A DNA stretch of 64,000 nt from a virus, in IMG/VR virus record IMGVR_UViG_3300044796_000662, positions 1 through 64,000 of that record; one strand, written 5' to 3'. Made by a program: the position numbers and the translations under genes. Under the pieces are notes generated by a model. It was not told the origin of the DNA. It saw nothing but the letters and a program-made list of their open reading frames with translations, and ran no database searches. This document shows positions 7,686 to 15,333 of this stretch, in pieces; within the stretch, counting starts at the first letter, position 1; every line of letters begins with the position of its first letter.

Positions 7686-7878
7686 GCCCGTCATCTACAC
7701 CGGACACGCACGCATCACAGACCACCATGCCGGAAAGTCCTAGCCCGACCGCTTCGACCTCGATCGCGATGGCCGTTCCGTCCGTGAAGAAGAACCGCCA
7801 GACGTTGACGGCGCGGGTGTCGATGCGCTTGATGGTCTTGCCGACGAAGTCTCGCGGCTTGGGGTTACGATGTGACAT
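7609..7878 (-). CDS. Unknown 89-aa protein
   Basis: A strong GAAGGAG site precedes ATG 7878. The N-terminal ~50 residues (G-K-T-I-K-R-I-D, F-F-F-T-D-G-T) look like a small beta protein. The last ~26 codons overlap the cupin gene in another frame and look non-native, so the functional part may be the first 60 residues. Confidence 0.55.
   Translation of the reverse strand: MSHRNPKPRDFVGKTIKRIDTRAVNVWRFFFTDGTAIAIEVEAVGLGLSGMVVCDACVSGVDDGHDRAVDRSDLREGGGEVPQEGHSST
7696..7701 (-). promoter_or_regulatory. GGTGTA element
   Basis: 10 nt before ATG 7685 of the cupin gene. Confidence 0.6.
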
Positions 7879-7887
7879 GGGGCTCCT

Positions 7888-8730
7888 TCATGGCGTCCGG
7901 GGTTCGACCTTCGTAGCCCACCACTGGTAGGCTGCGTTCGCCCACGCATCGAGCGCTTCAGGTACGTCATCGAGGCCGGGGTAGGCGTTGACTTCCAGAA
8001 GGTGCGCTGTGTCCCCGTGCATGAGGAAGTCCACGCCAGCGATCTGGAGGTCGAGCCTTTGCAGAAGCGCGCTGGTCCGCTCGATGAGGTCGGGTGTGAA
8101 GTCGTTGGCGAGCTTCAGCACCTTCGTCGTCCGGACGTTCTTGCGCCAGTCCTCGCTCTCGTAGCGAAGGTGGTAGAAGTGCCCGCCGATGATGAGGATG
8201 CGTTCGCTGCGACCCTCGAAGAAGGGCTCCACGATCCCCTCGAAGGTTCCCCGCAGCACGTCCCCGTTGCCCCCTTCGCGGAAGTCCAGAAGAGAGACGC
8301 CTTCTCCGCAATGCACGGCGCCTTCCTTGACGACCACGCGGTCCTTCAGGCCGAAGTCCTCGCCCTTGGGAATGAAACCCCGCCGAACCACGTCCAGCTT
8401 GCGCGGGCGGTCGGCGGCCATCGCCATCGCCAGCGACACCGCACGGTCATCGTGGGGCAGCGTACGGCGAACATCGGGGAACGTCGGGGTGTCCGACAAC
8501 GCGAGAGCCCGGCGTGCGGCGGGCACGTGATCGTTGAAGTAGTAACCGTGGTAGATGATACCATCCGGCTTGAGCCAGTGGTTCATGATCCGGGCGCTCT
8601 CCACGTATGTCTGGCCCCCGTGCGAGAGGATGCGTGGAACGTTGGGGTAGACGGTGAAGTTCGCGTCGATCCTGCCCCGAAGACGTTCGAGCAGGGGGTC
8701 CTCGATCCCGATCACGATGAGCTGGCGCAT
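7888..8730 (-). CDS. ATP-grasp domain protein
   Basis: 280 aa. Shows the C-terminal ATP-grasp signature: I-A-G-V-D-F-L then L-L-E-V-N-A-Y-P-G near residues 240-258 (metal-binding E and N), with upstream lysines in V-V-V-K-E. This fold makes carboxylate-amine or thiol bonds with ATP; the substrate is unknown. First gene of a leftward unit with the 89-aa protein, cupin, zinc finger and tail-bearing protein. The start lies 13 nt from half of a 25-bp palindrome. Confidence 0.7.
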   Translation of the reverse strand: MRQLIVIGIEDPLLERLRGRIDANFTVYPNVPRILSHGGQTYVESARIMNHWLKPDGIIYHGYYFNDHVPAARRALALSDTPTFPDVRRTLPHDDRAVSLAMAMAADRPRKLDVVRRGFIPKGEDFGLKDRVVVKEGAVHCGEGVSLLDFREGGNGDVLRGTFEGIVEPFFEGRSERILIIGGHFYHLRYESEDWRKNVRTTKVLKLANDFTPDLIERTSALLQRLDLQIAGVDFLMHGDTAHLLEVNAYPGLDDVPEALDAWANAAYQWWATKVEPRTP

Positions 8731-8739
8731 TGTACCTAA

Positions 8740-8764
8740 CTAGTACACCGACTCGGTGTACTAG
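8740..8764. promoter_or_regulatory. 25-bp perfect palindrome containing both half-sites
   Basis: Arms CTAGTACACCGA/TCGGTGTACTAG around one central C, between the ATP-grasp gene (13 nt from its ATG) and the 8786 gene. Looks like an operator as much as a promoter. Confidence 0.65.
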
Positions 8765-8785
8765 AACAAGAGGAGACCAACCCCC

Positions 8786-9628
8786 ATGTGCTGCACGCTC
8801 GAACCCGCGAAGCTCTCGAAGACCATCCTGTACGCAGGCGACACGACCATCGACGGTCAGTACCGCCACGTTCTCGGCTACCAGAACAAGGCCGAGAACC
8901 TCTTCACGGGGCCGAACGCGATGATTCTGCCCTTCCCGTCAGCGGAACGGATGGGACCGGACAACGTCATCGACGTGGGCGAAAACAAGACGGTCCTGGC
9001 GGACATGGCTGAAGCGCTCGAACGTCGCGACCGCCGCTTTGCCAAGGGCATGAGGAGCCTCAGCATGGGCGAGGATGCGCTTCTCGGCAGCTATGTCGAG
9101 GTGTTCGACTCCGGCGATTACACGGTGGTTCTGGCCGCCGACGCCCGCGACATTCCACAAGTTCTCAACAGGGTGCCGGAGAACAAGCGCCCGCGCATCA
9201 ACCGGGAGATCTTCGCGGCGTACGCGCAGTGGTACCCGAATTGGCCCATCGCGCTTTGCTGCTTCGAGGCGAAGAAGGCCGTGGAGAACCAGCCCATGCT
9301 CTGGTGGTACCTGCCGACCTCGCACGACACCCTCTTCCTGCCGGGGCTCGACGGCCACTCCGGGCACGTTCCGAACCTGAAGGAGAAGGTGGACCGCGAG
9401 CACTCAATCGTGGTCGGGACGACCGCGAAGACCGCGCAGCTTACCTCGCAGGGCAGCAAGGTGATCTATGGCAGCACCCTCAGCACGGACCTCAAGAAGT
9501 TCGTGCCGGAGTATGTCGTCGGAGGCAAGATGCACCTGCCCACGCCCAATGGTGACTTCCAGGTGCGCACCGCCAAAGTCCACGAGGCCCGCTACGGCTT
9601 CGACACCGTGGCCCCTCCGGGAGCGTGA
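8786..9628 (+). CDS. Conserved unknown protein of the M-C-C... type
   Basis: 280 aa beginning MCCTLEP. The N-terminal Cys-Cys and the A-M-I-L-P-F-P segment near residue 48 match a bacterial hypothetical family I remember but cannot name. A good AGAGGAGA site precedes ATG 8786, which is 25 nt behind the rightward half of the 8740-8764 palindrome. Stop overlaps the Nudix start (TGATG). Confidence 0.65.
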   Translation: MCCTLEPAKLSKTILYAGDTTIDGQYRHVLGYQNKAENLFTGPNAMILPFPSAERMGPDNVIDVGENKTVLADMAEALERRDRRFAKGMRSLSMGEDALLGSYVEVFDSGDYTVVLAADARDIPQVLNRVPENKRPRINREIFAAYAQWYPNWPIALCCFEAKKAVENQPMLWWYLPTSHDTLFLPGLDGHSGHVPNLKEKVDREHSIVVGTTAKTAQLTSQGSKVIYGSTLSTDLKKFVPEYVVGGKMHLPTPNGDFQVRTAKVHEARYGFDTVAPPGA

Positions 9629-10029
9629 TGGAGCCTAGCAGCGTCGTCGCCCTGCTCTCGCGCGTCAACCAGTTCGGGACGCGCGAGGTGTGCTGTACGA
9701 CCAGGCGTAACGAGCCCGAGAACCTGTCGCTGCCCGGTGGCGGCATCAAGCCGGGGGAAGACCCGGTCATCGCGTTGGTTCGCGAGTGCGGTGAGGAACT
9801 CGGCAGGGGTCTACGGATCCTCGCTCTGCGGTTCGTCTACGAGCGCGTGGATCCCGTGGACCAAAAGGTGGCGTGGGTCTTCGAGATCACGCAGTGGGAG
9901 GGCGAGCCCCAACAGAACGAAGAAGGCATCGGCGTGTCCTGGCAGAAGCCAGAGCGCCTTCTCTGGGAGGGGTGCACCTTCCGCGAGTACAACCGTGGCC
10001 TCTTCAAGGCGGTAGGGCTGATCCCGTGA
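9628..10029 (+). CDS. Nudix hydrolase
   Basis: 133 aa with a full Nudix box: GG-x5-E, seven residues, then RECGEELG (about residues 33-55). Nudix enzymes cleave nucleoside diphosphates linked to X; given the NADAR and macro genes about 1 kb away, ADP-ribose or a related dinucleotide is a plausible substrate, but this is inference. Start ATG 9628 overlaps the preceding stop. Confidence 0.8.
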   Translation: MEPSSVVALLSRVNQFGTREVCCTTRRNEPENLSLPGGGIKPGEDPVIALVRECGEELGRGLRILALRFVYERVDPVDQKVAWVFEITQWEGEPQQNEEGIGVSWQKPERLLWEGCTFREYNRGLFKAVGLIP

Positions 10030-10595
10030 CTCTCATGTGGCTCGAAACGAAGCGGCTTCTCACGCCTGGACGCGTGGATGCCGACCTGCGCACGGTCTTG
10101 GATCGCAGGTTCAAGACCGTGTCGCTGGCGCGGCAGGGACTTCAAGCTGGGGAACTCGGCTCTTGGCGCGTCATCTACCCGAGGCACCCCACTTTCGGCG
10201 GAGCGGTGGTCCTGCGGCGCAACGGCCACCGCATCGTCTTCCGAACGGAGTGTGAGAACGACTGGTCGGCCTGGTGTTGCTATGTCATGTGCTCGGAACT
10301 CGCTGTCCTGTACCAGGCGGAGTGCGGCGAAGAAGGCGTCGATGTCACGTGGACAGCCGATCTCTCGAAGTGGCCTCGGTTCGAAGACTTCGTACGAACG
10401 GTGTATCGACGCACGAACGAACAGACTATCCAGTCACATCTTGATGAAGTTCCTGTCGCGCTGCTAGGAGAGCCGCATGAGAAAGATCGAAGCCCCGATC
10501 GTCACGCTGACCTGCAAGTTCGGCGAGACCACTCTGACCGTGACGCGCATGCGGAACGGCAAGCCGCCAGTCGCCAAGCTCCAGCGCGAAGGTGA
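10026..10595 (+). CDS. Unknown 189-aa protein
   Basis: GTGA overlap with the Nudix gene; ATG 10035 is an alternative start. The first ~150 residues look like a real protein (W-L-E-T-K-R-L-L; W-R-V-I-Y-P-R-H-P). The final 39 codons overlap the next gene by 119 nt and are Arg/Asp/His-rich, as expected for out-of-frame reading, so a frameshift or an unneeded tail is possible. Confidence 0.55.
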   Translation: MTLMWLETKRLLTPGRVDADLRTVLDRRFKTVSLARQGLQAGELGSWRVIYPRHPTFGGAVVLRRNGHRIVFRTECENDWSAWCCYVMCSELAVLYQAECGEEGVDVTWTADLSKWPRFEDFVRTVYRRTNEQTIQSHLDEVPVALLGEPHEKDRSPDRHADLQVRRDHSDRDAHAERQAASRQAPARR

Positions 10596-10785
10596 AGAGC
10601 CCATCGAGGCTCCCCTCATCTACGGCGAGCCTTTGGCAGGGTTCGACGAGGAGGAGAGTCGCGCGGCCTTCACCATCTCGGACAGCCTCTCAAGCGTGCA
10701 CGCGAACCTCGCGAACAGCGAGTCCATGCATGCCGAGATCGAGCGTGCCCGTGAGCGCCGTCGCTCCGAGCGTCCGCACGCTTAG
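10477..10785 (+). CDS. Unknown 102-aa protein
   Basis: TAGGAG precedes ATG 10477. Beta-rich N-terminus, charged helical C-terminus. Meets the NADAR gene head-on: TTAG at 10782-10785 gives stops on both strands. Confidence 0.6.
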   Translation: MRKIEAPIVTLTCKFGETTLTVTRMRNGKPPVAKLQREGEEPIEAPLIYGEPLAGFDEEESRAAFTISDSLSSVHANLANSESMHAEIERARERRRSERPHA

Positions 10786-11231
10786 GGGTTCGCCCGCAGA
10801 TCGGCGCGCAGCTCCATGAGCAGGCGGCCTAGCCAGTTCTCTCCCTGGCCGTTGACCTGCCCCCAGAACACGTCGCCCCAGGTGTTGCCCTCGATCAGCT
10901 CCGCATCGCCGGTATCCAGGAGCCTCTCCTTGAGGTGCTCGTTCTGAACCGACGTGAACTTGGAGCGGAGGACCTGGCGCATGACGTCAATCCGCATCTC
11001 GTTCCAGCCGTCACGGAGCCGGATGGGTCCCTTCTTCCCGGCGTACTTCTTCGCCTCTCCCGGCGTCAGGAGATCTCGGATCTCCTCGCGCTGCGCTTGA
11101 ATCAGCGTCTTGGCTGCCTGAAAGGCGTGCTCACTGGTCCGGTAGAGAATGCCCTCGTAGAGCGTGGGCGCCGAGTAGAAGTTGCTGAGGAATCGGTACT
11201 CGCCGTTAAACTCGGAGATGACGTTCACCAT
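10782..11231 (-). CDS. NADAR (YbiA-like) domain protein
   Basis: 149 aa, a complete single-domain NADAR protein. Hallmarks are FLSNFYSAP near residues 14-22, Y-R-T-S-E-H-A-F-Q-A near 31-40 and a C-terminal W-G...G-Q-G-E-N-W-L-G-R-L-L-M segment. NADAR enzymes act on ADP-ribosyl compounds: some remove ADP-ribose from guanine in DNA modified by DarT-type toxins, and the riboflavin-pathway relatives cleave N-glycosidic bonds. It sits 3 nt downstream of the macro-domain gene. Confidence 0.9.
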   Translation of the reverse strand: MVNVISEFNGEYRFLSNFYSAPTLYEGILYRTSEHAFQAAKTLIQAQREEIRDLLTPGEAKKYAGKKGPIRLRDGWNEMRIDVMRQVLRSKFTSVQNEHLKERLLDTGDAELIEGNTWGDVFWGQVNGQGENWLGRLLMELRADLRANP

Positions 11232-11234
11232 GCT

Positions 11235-11744
11235 CTACTCCGTGTCGAAGTCGTAGACGTGGACTTGCTGCCCTTGAAGCGCCTTCTCCAGGAGCGGTTC
11301 GATCTCCTCCCACTTGCCGCCCGCGAGCCCGGTTCCGATCCGCGGCATGTGGACGGTGGCCCCGAGGATGTTCGAGAGAGGTACGAGCTTGTCGAGGCAG
11401 AGAGCGAGAGAGGGGTAGCGGATGGGGGGTCCGTTGCTGCCCGTGCCGATGCCGTGTTGGGCGACCATGTTCACGACGAAGATGTCCTCCTCGACCACCT
11501 CGATGAGCTGCACCTCGCCAAGCTTGCAAGGGCCCGTCATGAGCAGACGCGAACCCATGGTCTGGTCGTTCTTCGCGCGTCCCGAGTACCAATCGAGATA
11601 GTGCGACCTGGTCTTCGGCCACTTCTTCGACACGGCCATCACGAAGCCCTTGCCCCATTTGCCGATGTCGTTGCAGATGTGCGCGATGATCTTGGGACCC
11701 TTGACGGACGGTGATGTCGCGTCTCCGTGTACGTACGTGATCAT
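11235..11744 (-). CDS. Macro-domain protein (ADP-ribose binding/hydrolysing)
   Basis: 169 aa. Shows G-D-A-T at residues 7-10, the A-H-I-C-N-D-I-G-K-W-G-K-G-F loop, Q-H-G-I-G-T-G and P-R-I-G-T-G-L-A-G-G-K-W. The last is typical of the ALC1/Poa1 branch that hydrolyses ADP-ribose-1''-phosphate or ADP-ribosyl bonds. DarG-type macro domains remove ADP-ribose from thymidine in DNA. First gene of a two-gene unit with NADAR; start 11 nt after a GGTGTA element and behind GGGAGG. Confidence 0.9.
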   Translation of the reverse strand: MITYVHGDATSPSVKGPKIIAHICNDIGKWGKGFVMAVSKKWPKTRSHYLDWYSGRAKNDQTMGSRLLMTGPCKLGEVQLIEVVEEDIFVVNMVAQHGIGTGSNGPPIRYPSLALCLDKLVPLSNILGATVHMPRIGTGLAGGKWEEIEPLLEKALQGQQVHVYDFDTE

Positions 11745-11755
11745 CGTGTCCTCCC

Positions 11756-11761
11756 TACACC
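11756..11761 (-). promoter_or_regulatory. GGTGTA element of macro-NADAR unit
   Basis: 11 nt before ATG 11744. Confidence 0.6.
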
Positions 11762-11807
11762 ACCCGAAAGGTCGCCCAGGTGATGCTTTTTATGCACCCT
11801 CAAAGGC

Positions 11808-11963
11808 ATGGGGATCGGGAAGAAGCACTTTCTCGGAGTGGACTTTCGGAAGCGCACCACCCCGATCGTCCGCACCTACCTCTTCATCCGGAAGCCCAAG
11901 AGCAAGGTCGTCATCGCCATCGTGGAATACACGAAGGGCGCCGTACGGATCATCGCTTCCTGA
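11808..11963 (+). CDS. Small 51-aa basic protein
   Basis: M-G-I-G-K-K-H-F-L-G then a basic/hydrophobic beta-like stretch ending V-R-I-I-A-S. AAAGG precedes the ATG. It converges on the HigA-like gene with a 14-nt overlap. No similarity to HigB seen; function unknown. Confidence 0.5.
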   Translation: MGIGKKHFLGVDFRKRTTPIVRTYLFIRKPKSKVVIAIVEYTKGAVRIIAS

Positions 11964-12195
11964 CGTCGTACTCGTTCTGACGACGCAGCCAGAAGTCGGA
12001 GCTGACGTTGAGGATGTGCTCGAAGCGCTCCGCATGCTCGGGCCGGATCGCCGTCTTGCCTGCGAGGATGCTGAGGATGTCCTCGTGCGGGATGCCAGTA
12101 GCCAGGGCGAACGCTTCTGCGTGAAGACCCCGAGCGTGGAGCATCTCGCGCAACGTCTCCCCCGGCGGAGTTACCGTGACGGGGTGATTGTTCAT
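11950..12195 (-). CDS. HigA-like helix-turn-helix antitoxin (orphan)
   Basis: 81 aa. The sequence P-P-G-E-T-L-R-E-M-L near residue 10, followed by an HTH (A-F-A-L-A-T-G-I-P ... I-L-S-I-L-A-G-K) and D-F-W-L-R-R-Q, is the standard HigA/VapI layout. No HigB toxin lies beside it. ATG 12195 has GAGAGGAG directly upstream and a GGTGTA element 9 nt away. It may neutralise a host HigB or regulate transcription. Confidence 0.75.
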   Translation of the reverse strand: MNNHPVTVTPPGETLREMLHARGLHAEAFALATGIPHEDILSILAGKTAIRPEHAERFEHILNVSSDFWLRRQNEYDVRKR

Positions 12196-12204
12196 CTCCT
12201 CTCT

Positions 12205-12232
12205 TACACCGGACGGTCCTGAAGACGGTGTA
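12205..12232. promoter_or_regulatory. Divergent TACACC ... GGTGTA pair
   Basis: Half-sites at 12205-12210 (9 nt from the HigA-like ATG) and 12227-12232 (9 nt from the HNH ATG), 16 bp apart. Confidence 0.65.
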
Positions 12233-12241
12233 CTTCTTTCC

Positions 12242-12571
12242 ATGCGACGTGAGCCTCCGACTCTGGCAGAGCTGAAGCAGGCACCCCCTGCTCGCTGCCC
12301 CCTCTGCAAGCGGCCCAACTACCACCCCACCGACCACCATCTGGTCCCCAAGTCTCGCGGTGGGGAGGATACCGAGACCCTCTGCCGCGACTGCCACAAG
12401 GCCATCCACGCGACGTTCAGCAACAAGGAGCTGGAACGGGCCTACAACACGGTGGAAGCGCTCATGGCGCACGAGGGGTTCGCCAAGCAGGTCCGCTTCA
12501 TCTCGAAGCAGGACGGGCGTGTCAACATCAAACTGGCCAAGAACCAGCAGCGGCGCGGGCGCAACGGTTGA
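12242..12571 (+). CDS. HNH endonuclease
   Basis: 109 aa. C-P-L-C zinc pair at about 20-23, D-H-H-L-V-P-K-S-R-G-G (catalytic His) near 34-44, then L-C-R-D-C-H-K-A-I-H. This is a compact HNH/HNHc domain, as used by homing or nicking endonucleases and by phage packaging. Start is 9 nt after a GGTGTA element shared back-to-back with the HigA-like gene. Confidence 0.8.
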   Translation: MRREPPTLAELKQAPPARCPLCKRPNYHPTDHHLVPKSRGGEDTETLCRDCHKAIHATFSNKELERAYNTVEALMAHEGFAKQVRFISKQDGRVNIKLAKNQQRRGRNG

Positions 12572-12596
12572 AATTCCCCAAGAGATTCCGTCTCCC

Positions 12597-12602
12597 GGTG
12601 TA
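12597..12602 (+). promoter_or_regulatory. GGTGTA element
   Basis: 11 nt before GTG 12614. Confidence 0.5.
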
Positions 12603-12613
12603 CGTGTCTCTTC

Positions 12614-13447
12614 GTGGCGGTCTTGACTACCAGAAAGAAGGTGCTTGAGCACCGCCGTGACCGTGAGGTCACCCGCAAGGCCCTGTCGCGATTCCTGTCC
12701 GTCCTCTCTCCCGTGACCGCGATCCAGCTCTTCACCGGGCCGGAGAACAAGCCGCTCGATGCAAGGTACGCGGGTCTGCCGCCTTACGGCCGGCGCGCCC
12801 TCGAACGCCTGCGTGATGAGGGCATCATCACCCTCCAGCGTCCCTTCTATAGGCTCGCGGACGACGGTAAGAAGAAGCTGGAGGAGATCCTCAGCGACGA
12901 CAAGAAGCTCGACCTCTTCCACCTCGCGGACAAGTACCTGCCCAAGTCCAAGACAGACTCGGATGATTCCGAGGATCTGGCCAGTGTGTTCGAACAGCTC
13001 GATCAGGCGGCGGCCGCTGTGGGTGGCTCGGACATCGAGGACGTTCTCGACAAGGCTGCCGAGAACGTCCAGGGACTCGACCCCAAGACCACGCCTCTGG
13101 AGTTCGCGACTCCGTTCGACCCCTCTGCGCCGCAGGCCGAGCCGGAACCCAAGGAAGGAGACGAGGTCCCCTTCCCGTTTTACGTCGCTGCCCGCTTCGA
13201 CCATCTACAGGAGCAGTTCACGGATCTCGCGGAGATTGTTCCCGTAGACACGAAGGACCGGCTCGACGCTCTCGGAGCCGGTATCCAGGCCGTACGCAAG
13301 GACTTCGAGGCGCTCGCCGAGATGTTCCTCAAGACGGCCCTCGCGGTCGAGCAGATCGTGGACATCACGAAGCAAGACCACGAGTTCCTCATGAGCCTAC
13401 GTGAATCCCTCAAGCCCAAGGTCCCAACGAACCATGTCCAACCGTAG
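12614..13447 (+). CDS. Winged-helix-like N-terminus plus coiled C-terminus, unknown
   Basis: About 277 aa. Residues ~20-95 read as a winged helix (A-L-E-R-L-R-D-E-G-I-I-T then Y-R-L-A-D-D-G). The middle is acidic and disordered; the last 90 residues are helical (D-F-E-A-L-A-E-M-F-L-K). GTG 12614 is 11 nt after a GGTGTA element; TTG 12623 is an alternative. Confidence 0.55.
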   Translation: MAVLTTRKKVLEHRRDREVTRKALSRFLSVLSPVTAIQLFTGPENKPLDARYAGLPPYGRRALERLRDEGIITLQRPFYRLADDGKKKLEEILSDDKKLDLFHLADKYLPKSKTDSDDSEDLASVFEQLDQAAAAVGGSDIEDVLDKAAENVQGLDPKTTPLEFATPFDPSAPQAEPEPKEGDEVPFPFYVAARFDHLQEQFTDLAEIVPVDTKDRLDALGAGIQAVRKDFEALAEMFLKTALAVEQIVDITKQDHEFLMSLRESLKPKVPTNHVQP

Positions 13448-14414
13448 CCTCGAAGACCTCGTGCGGGAGTACCGCAGCGGCACGCTCAACGAGCGCGAGA
13501 AGGCCGAGTACGAGCAGGCCATCTACACGCAAGCGACGATGGAGAAGGCTCGCGAGCCGGGGGAAGATCGCGTCGCGTTCCTCTATCGTGCGCTCGGTGT
13601 CCCGAAGTACGAGAGCGTGAACCGGCAGGCGCTCCTCACCCGCGGGGACAACGTTGACCTGCTCTGGGAGCGCGTCATGCGCGATTCCCTGCCCGTCACT
13701 TCTGCGGTGCACTTCGCCAGGCAGGCGCAGACGATTTGCTACAACGAGCACATCGCCTTTCCCGAGGCTCTGAAGCGCGTGCTCGATGAGTACGATGCCC
13801 GGCCTGGCGTTACCGCGTTGAAGAGCGGCAAGATCGTCAAGAAGTCCGCGCCGAACAGGCTGCGCAAGCTGGAAGTCAAGATGAAGCCGGAGGCCAAGAC
13901 TTCGCCCAAGCTGCCGGCAGCGCCCACCGTGCCCCTGCTCGAAGAACCTCCGGTCGCGAAGAACGCTCGCGACACATGGCGCGTCATCCGGCAGATCACG
14001 GAGAACATGCTCAACGAGCGGATGGCCGGCTGCGACCCTGTCTTCATCGAGACCATGCTCCGAGACTTCCGTCACGATCTGGAAGCGCTCATCGAGAGCT
14101 ACCAGAGCCGCATCAACCGCGTCGGTGCTGCTCACCGGGGAGAGACCCTCCTGCCAGTCGAGAATCAGAAGGACGAGATCAACGACGCCTGCCGTGAGCT
14201 GAGCCTCGACGAGATCGAGAACATCGGCGACGTCATCGACATCATCCAGGCGCGCAAGAACGCAAGATCGTTCCTCGCCAAGTTCCACCCGGACAAGAAC
14301 CCGGGCAAAGAGAAGCTGTTCACCACGAAGTACAGGGCTGTCCAAGAGGCCCTTACGACGCTGGAAACCTACAACGATGTACATGGAGTGAAGGCCAATG
14401 CCGGAAGCAACTGA
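13434..14414 (+). CDS. Protein with C-terminal J-domain-like segment
   Basis: 326 aa. Long helical N-terminus, proline/lysine linker near 150-180, and a C-terminal region with H-P-D-K-N-P-G-K-E followed by an amphipathic helix, the signature of DnaJ-type domains that stimulate Hsp70. Overlaps the previous gene by 14 nt and the next by 17 nt. A recruiter of host DnaK is a reasonable inference. Confidence 0.6.
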   Translation: MSNRSLEDLVREYRSGTLNEREKAEYEQAIYTQATMEKAREPGEDRVAFLYRALGVPKYESVNRQALLTRGDNVDLLWERVMRDSLPVTSAVHFARQAQTICYNEHIAFPEALKRVLDEYDARPGVTALKSGKIVKKSAPNRLRKLEVKMKPEAKTSPKLPAAPTVPLLEEPPVAKNARDTWRVIRQITENMLNERMAGCDPVFIETMLRDFRHDLEALIESYQSRINRVGAAHRGETLLPVENQKDEINDACRELSLDEIENIGDVIDIIQARKNARSFLAKFHPDKNPGKEKLFTTKYRAVQEALTTLETYNDVHGVKANAGSN

Positions 14415-15012
14415 GACCACCACAACCCGTCGCCGGCGTGCCGGCACATCCAAGAACGTCCTCACGGCCATCGGCCAGGGGGAGTTCGACTTCGACGAGT
14501 CGCTCTCGTACCCAAAGCGCGCAGCCGCCATCCTCATCGAGGCCGCCAAGCGCTACCCGCTGGAGACCATCCCGTGGAGGTACCTCTTCAAGGCCATCAC
14601 CGGCCTCGATCGTCTGCTCACGAACGAGTCGCCTCAGGTGCTCGACCTCGCGAAGCGCTCGCAGGCGATCCGTGACGAGCTGGAGAAGCACCCGCACTGC
14701 GGCCTGGTCAACGAGGAGACCGGAGTCCGCTGCACGACCAACGACGCCGACTACGCCGAGCACGTCGCTCTGCCCACGGCGAAGCGGTGGGCAGCCGCGG
14801 GGCGCAAGCTCCAGCAGCGCTCGCAGAACTTCAACCCGAGCGCGATCCCGGCGAGCCACACGATGAAGCGCTTCGGTCACGCCGTCGCGAACGTCGCCAA
14901 GGAGCTGCGGGCGGCCGACTTCGAGACCAAGCTCCGTCTGCCCCCGAAGCCGGAGCGCCGCAAGGCTCCGACGACGCAGACCACGAACGGACGCGAGCCC
15001 GGCAGCGCGTGA
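14398..15012 (+). CDS. Unknown 204-aa basic protein
   Basis: N-terminus T-R-R-R-R-A-G and a Lys/Arg-rich, disordered C-terminus suggest nucleic-acid binding. A middle segment has two Cys (H-C-G, R-C-T) and His. GAGTGAAGG precedes the start. Last gene before the 15028-15055 hairpin. Confidence 0.6.
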   Translation: MPEATETTTTRRRRAGTSKNVLTAIGQGEFDFDESLSYPKRAAAILIEAAKRYPLETIPWRYLFKAITGLDRLLTNESPQVLDLAKRSQAIRDELEKHPHCGLVNEETGVRCTTNDADYAEHVALPTAKRWAAAGRKLQQRSQNFNPSAIPASHTMKRFGHAVANVAKELRAADFETKLRLPPKPERRKAPTTQTTNGREPGSA

Positions 15013-15027
15013 TGGTCGCCCTCGACA

Positions 15028-15055
15028 CGCGAGGCCCCTTCACCGGGGCCTCGCG
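15028..15055. terminator. Perfect 11-bp GC hairpin between convergent genes
   Basis: CGCGAGGCCCC pairs perfectly with its complement around a TTCACC loop, between the 3' ends of a rightward and a leftward gene. No T-run follows on either strand, so it may act as a bidirectional stem terminator or mRNA-end protector rather than a classic intrinsic terminator. Confidence 0.5.
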
Positions 15056-15064
15056 GAAGAGCGG

Positions 15065-15331
15065 CTAGACTCCGGACCCCGGGTGGAAGGTCTTGAGCGT
15101 GAGCCACAAGAGGTAGACGAACTCGTGGGTGCACGACTCGAAGCCCTCCGCAAGGGCGTCCTCGATCACCTTGTCGGCGATGGCCACAAGTTGAAGGTGC
15201 TGGTTGAGGTCGAAGTCCTCGGGATCCAGCTTCGCATCTCTCACCCGTTCAACGAGGCGCCCGCCAGCGAAGACCGAGAGAGCCATCTCCGGTCCGGCGT
15301 GCTCCATGAGCAGCTTGAGGTCGTCTCGCAC
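15065..15331 (-). CDS. Unknown 88-aa protein
   Basis: GTG start 2 nt after the upstream stop. Helical and acidic (I-A-D-K-V-I-E-D-A-L-A-E-G). No domain recognised. Confidence 0.55.
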   Translation of the reverse strand: MRDDLKLLMEHAGPEMALSVFAGGRLVERVRDAKLDPEDFDLNQHLQLVAIADKVIEDALAEGFESCTHEFVYLLWLTLKTFHPGSGV

Positions 15332-15333
15332 GG

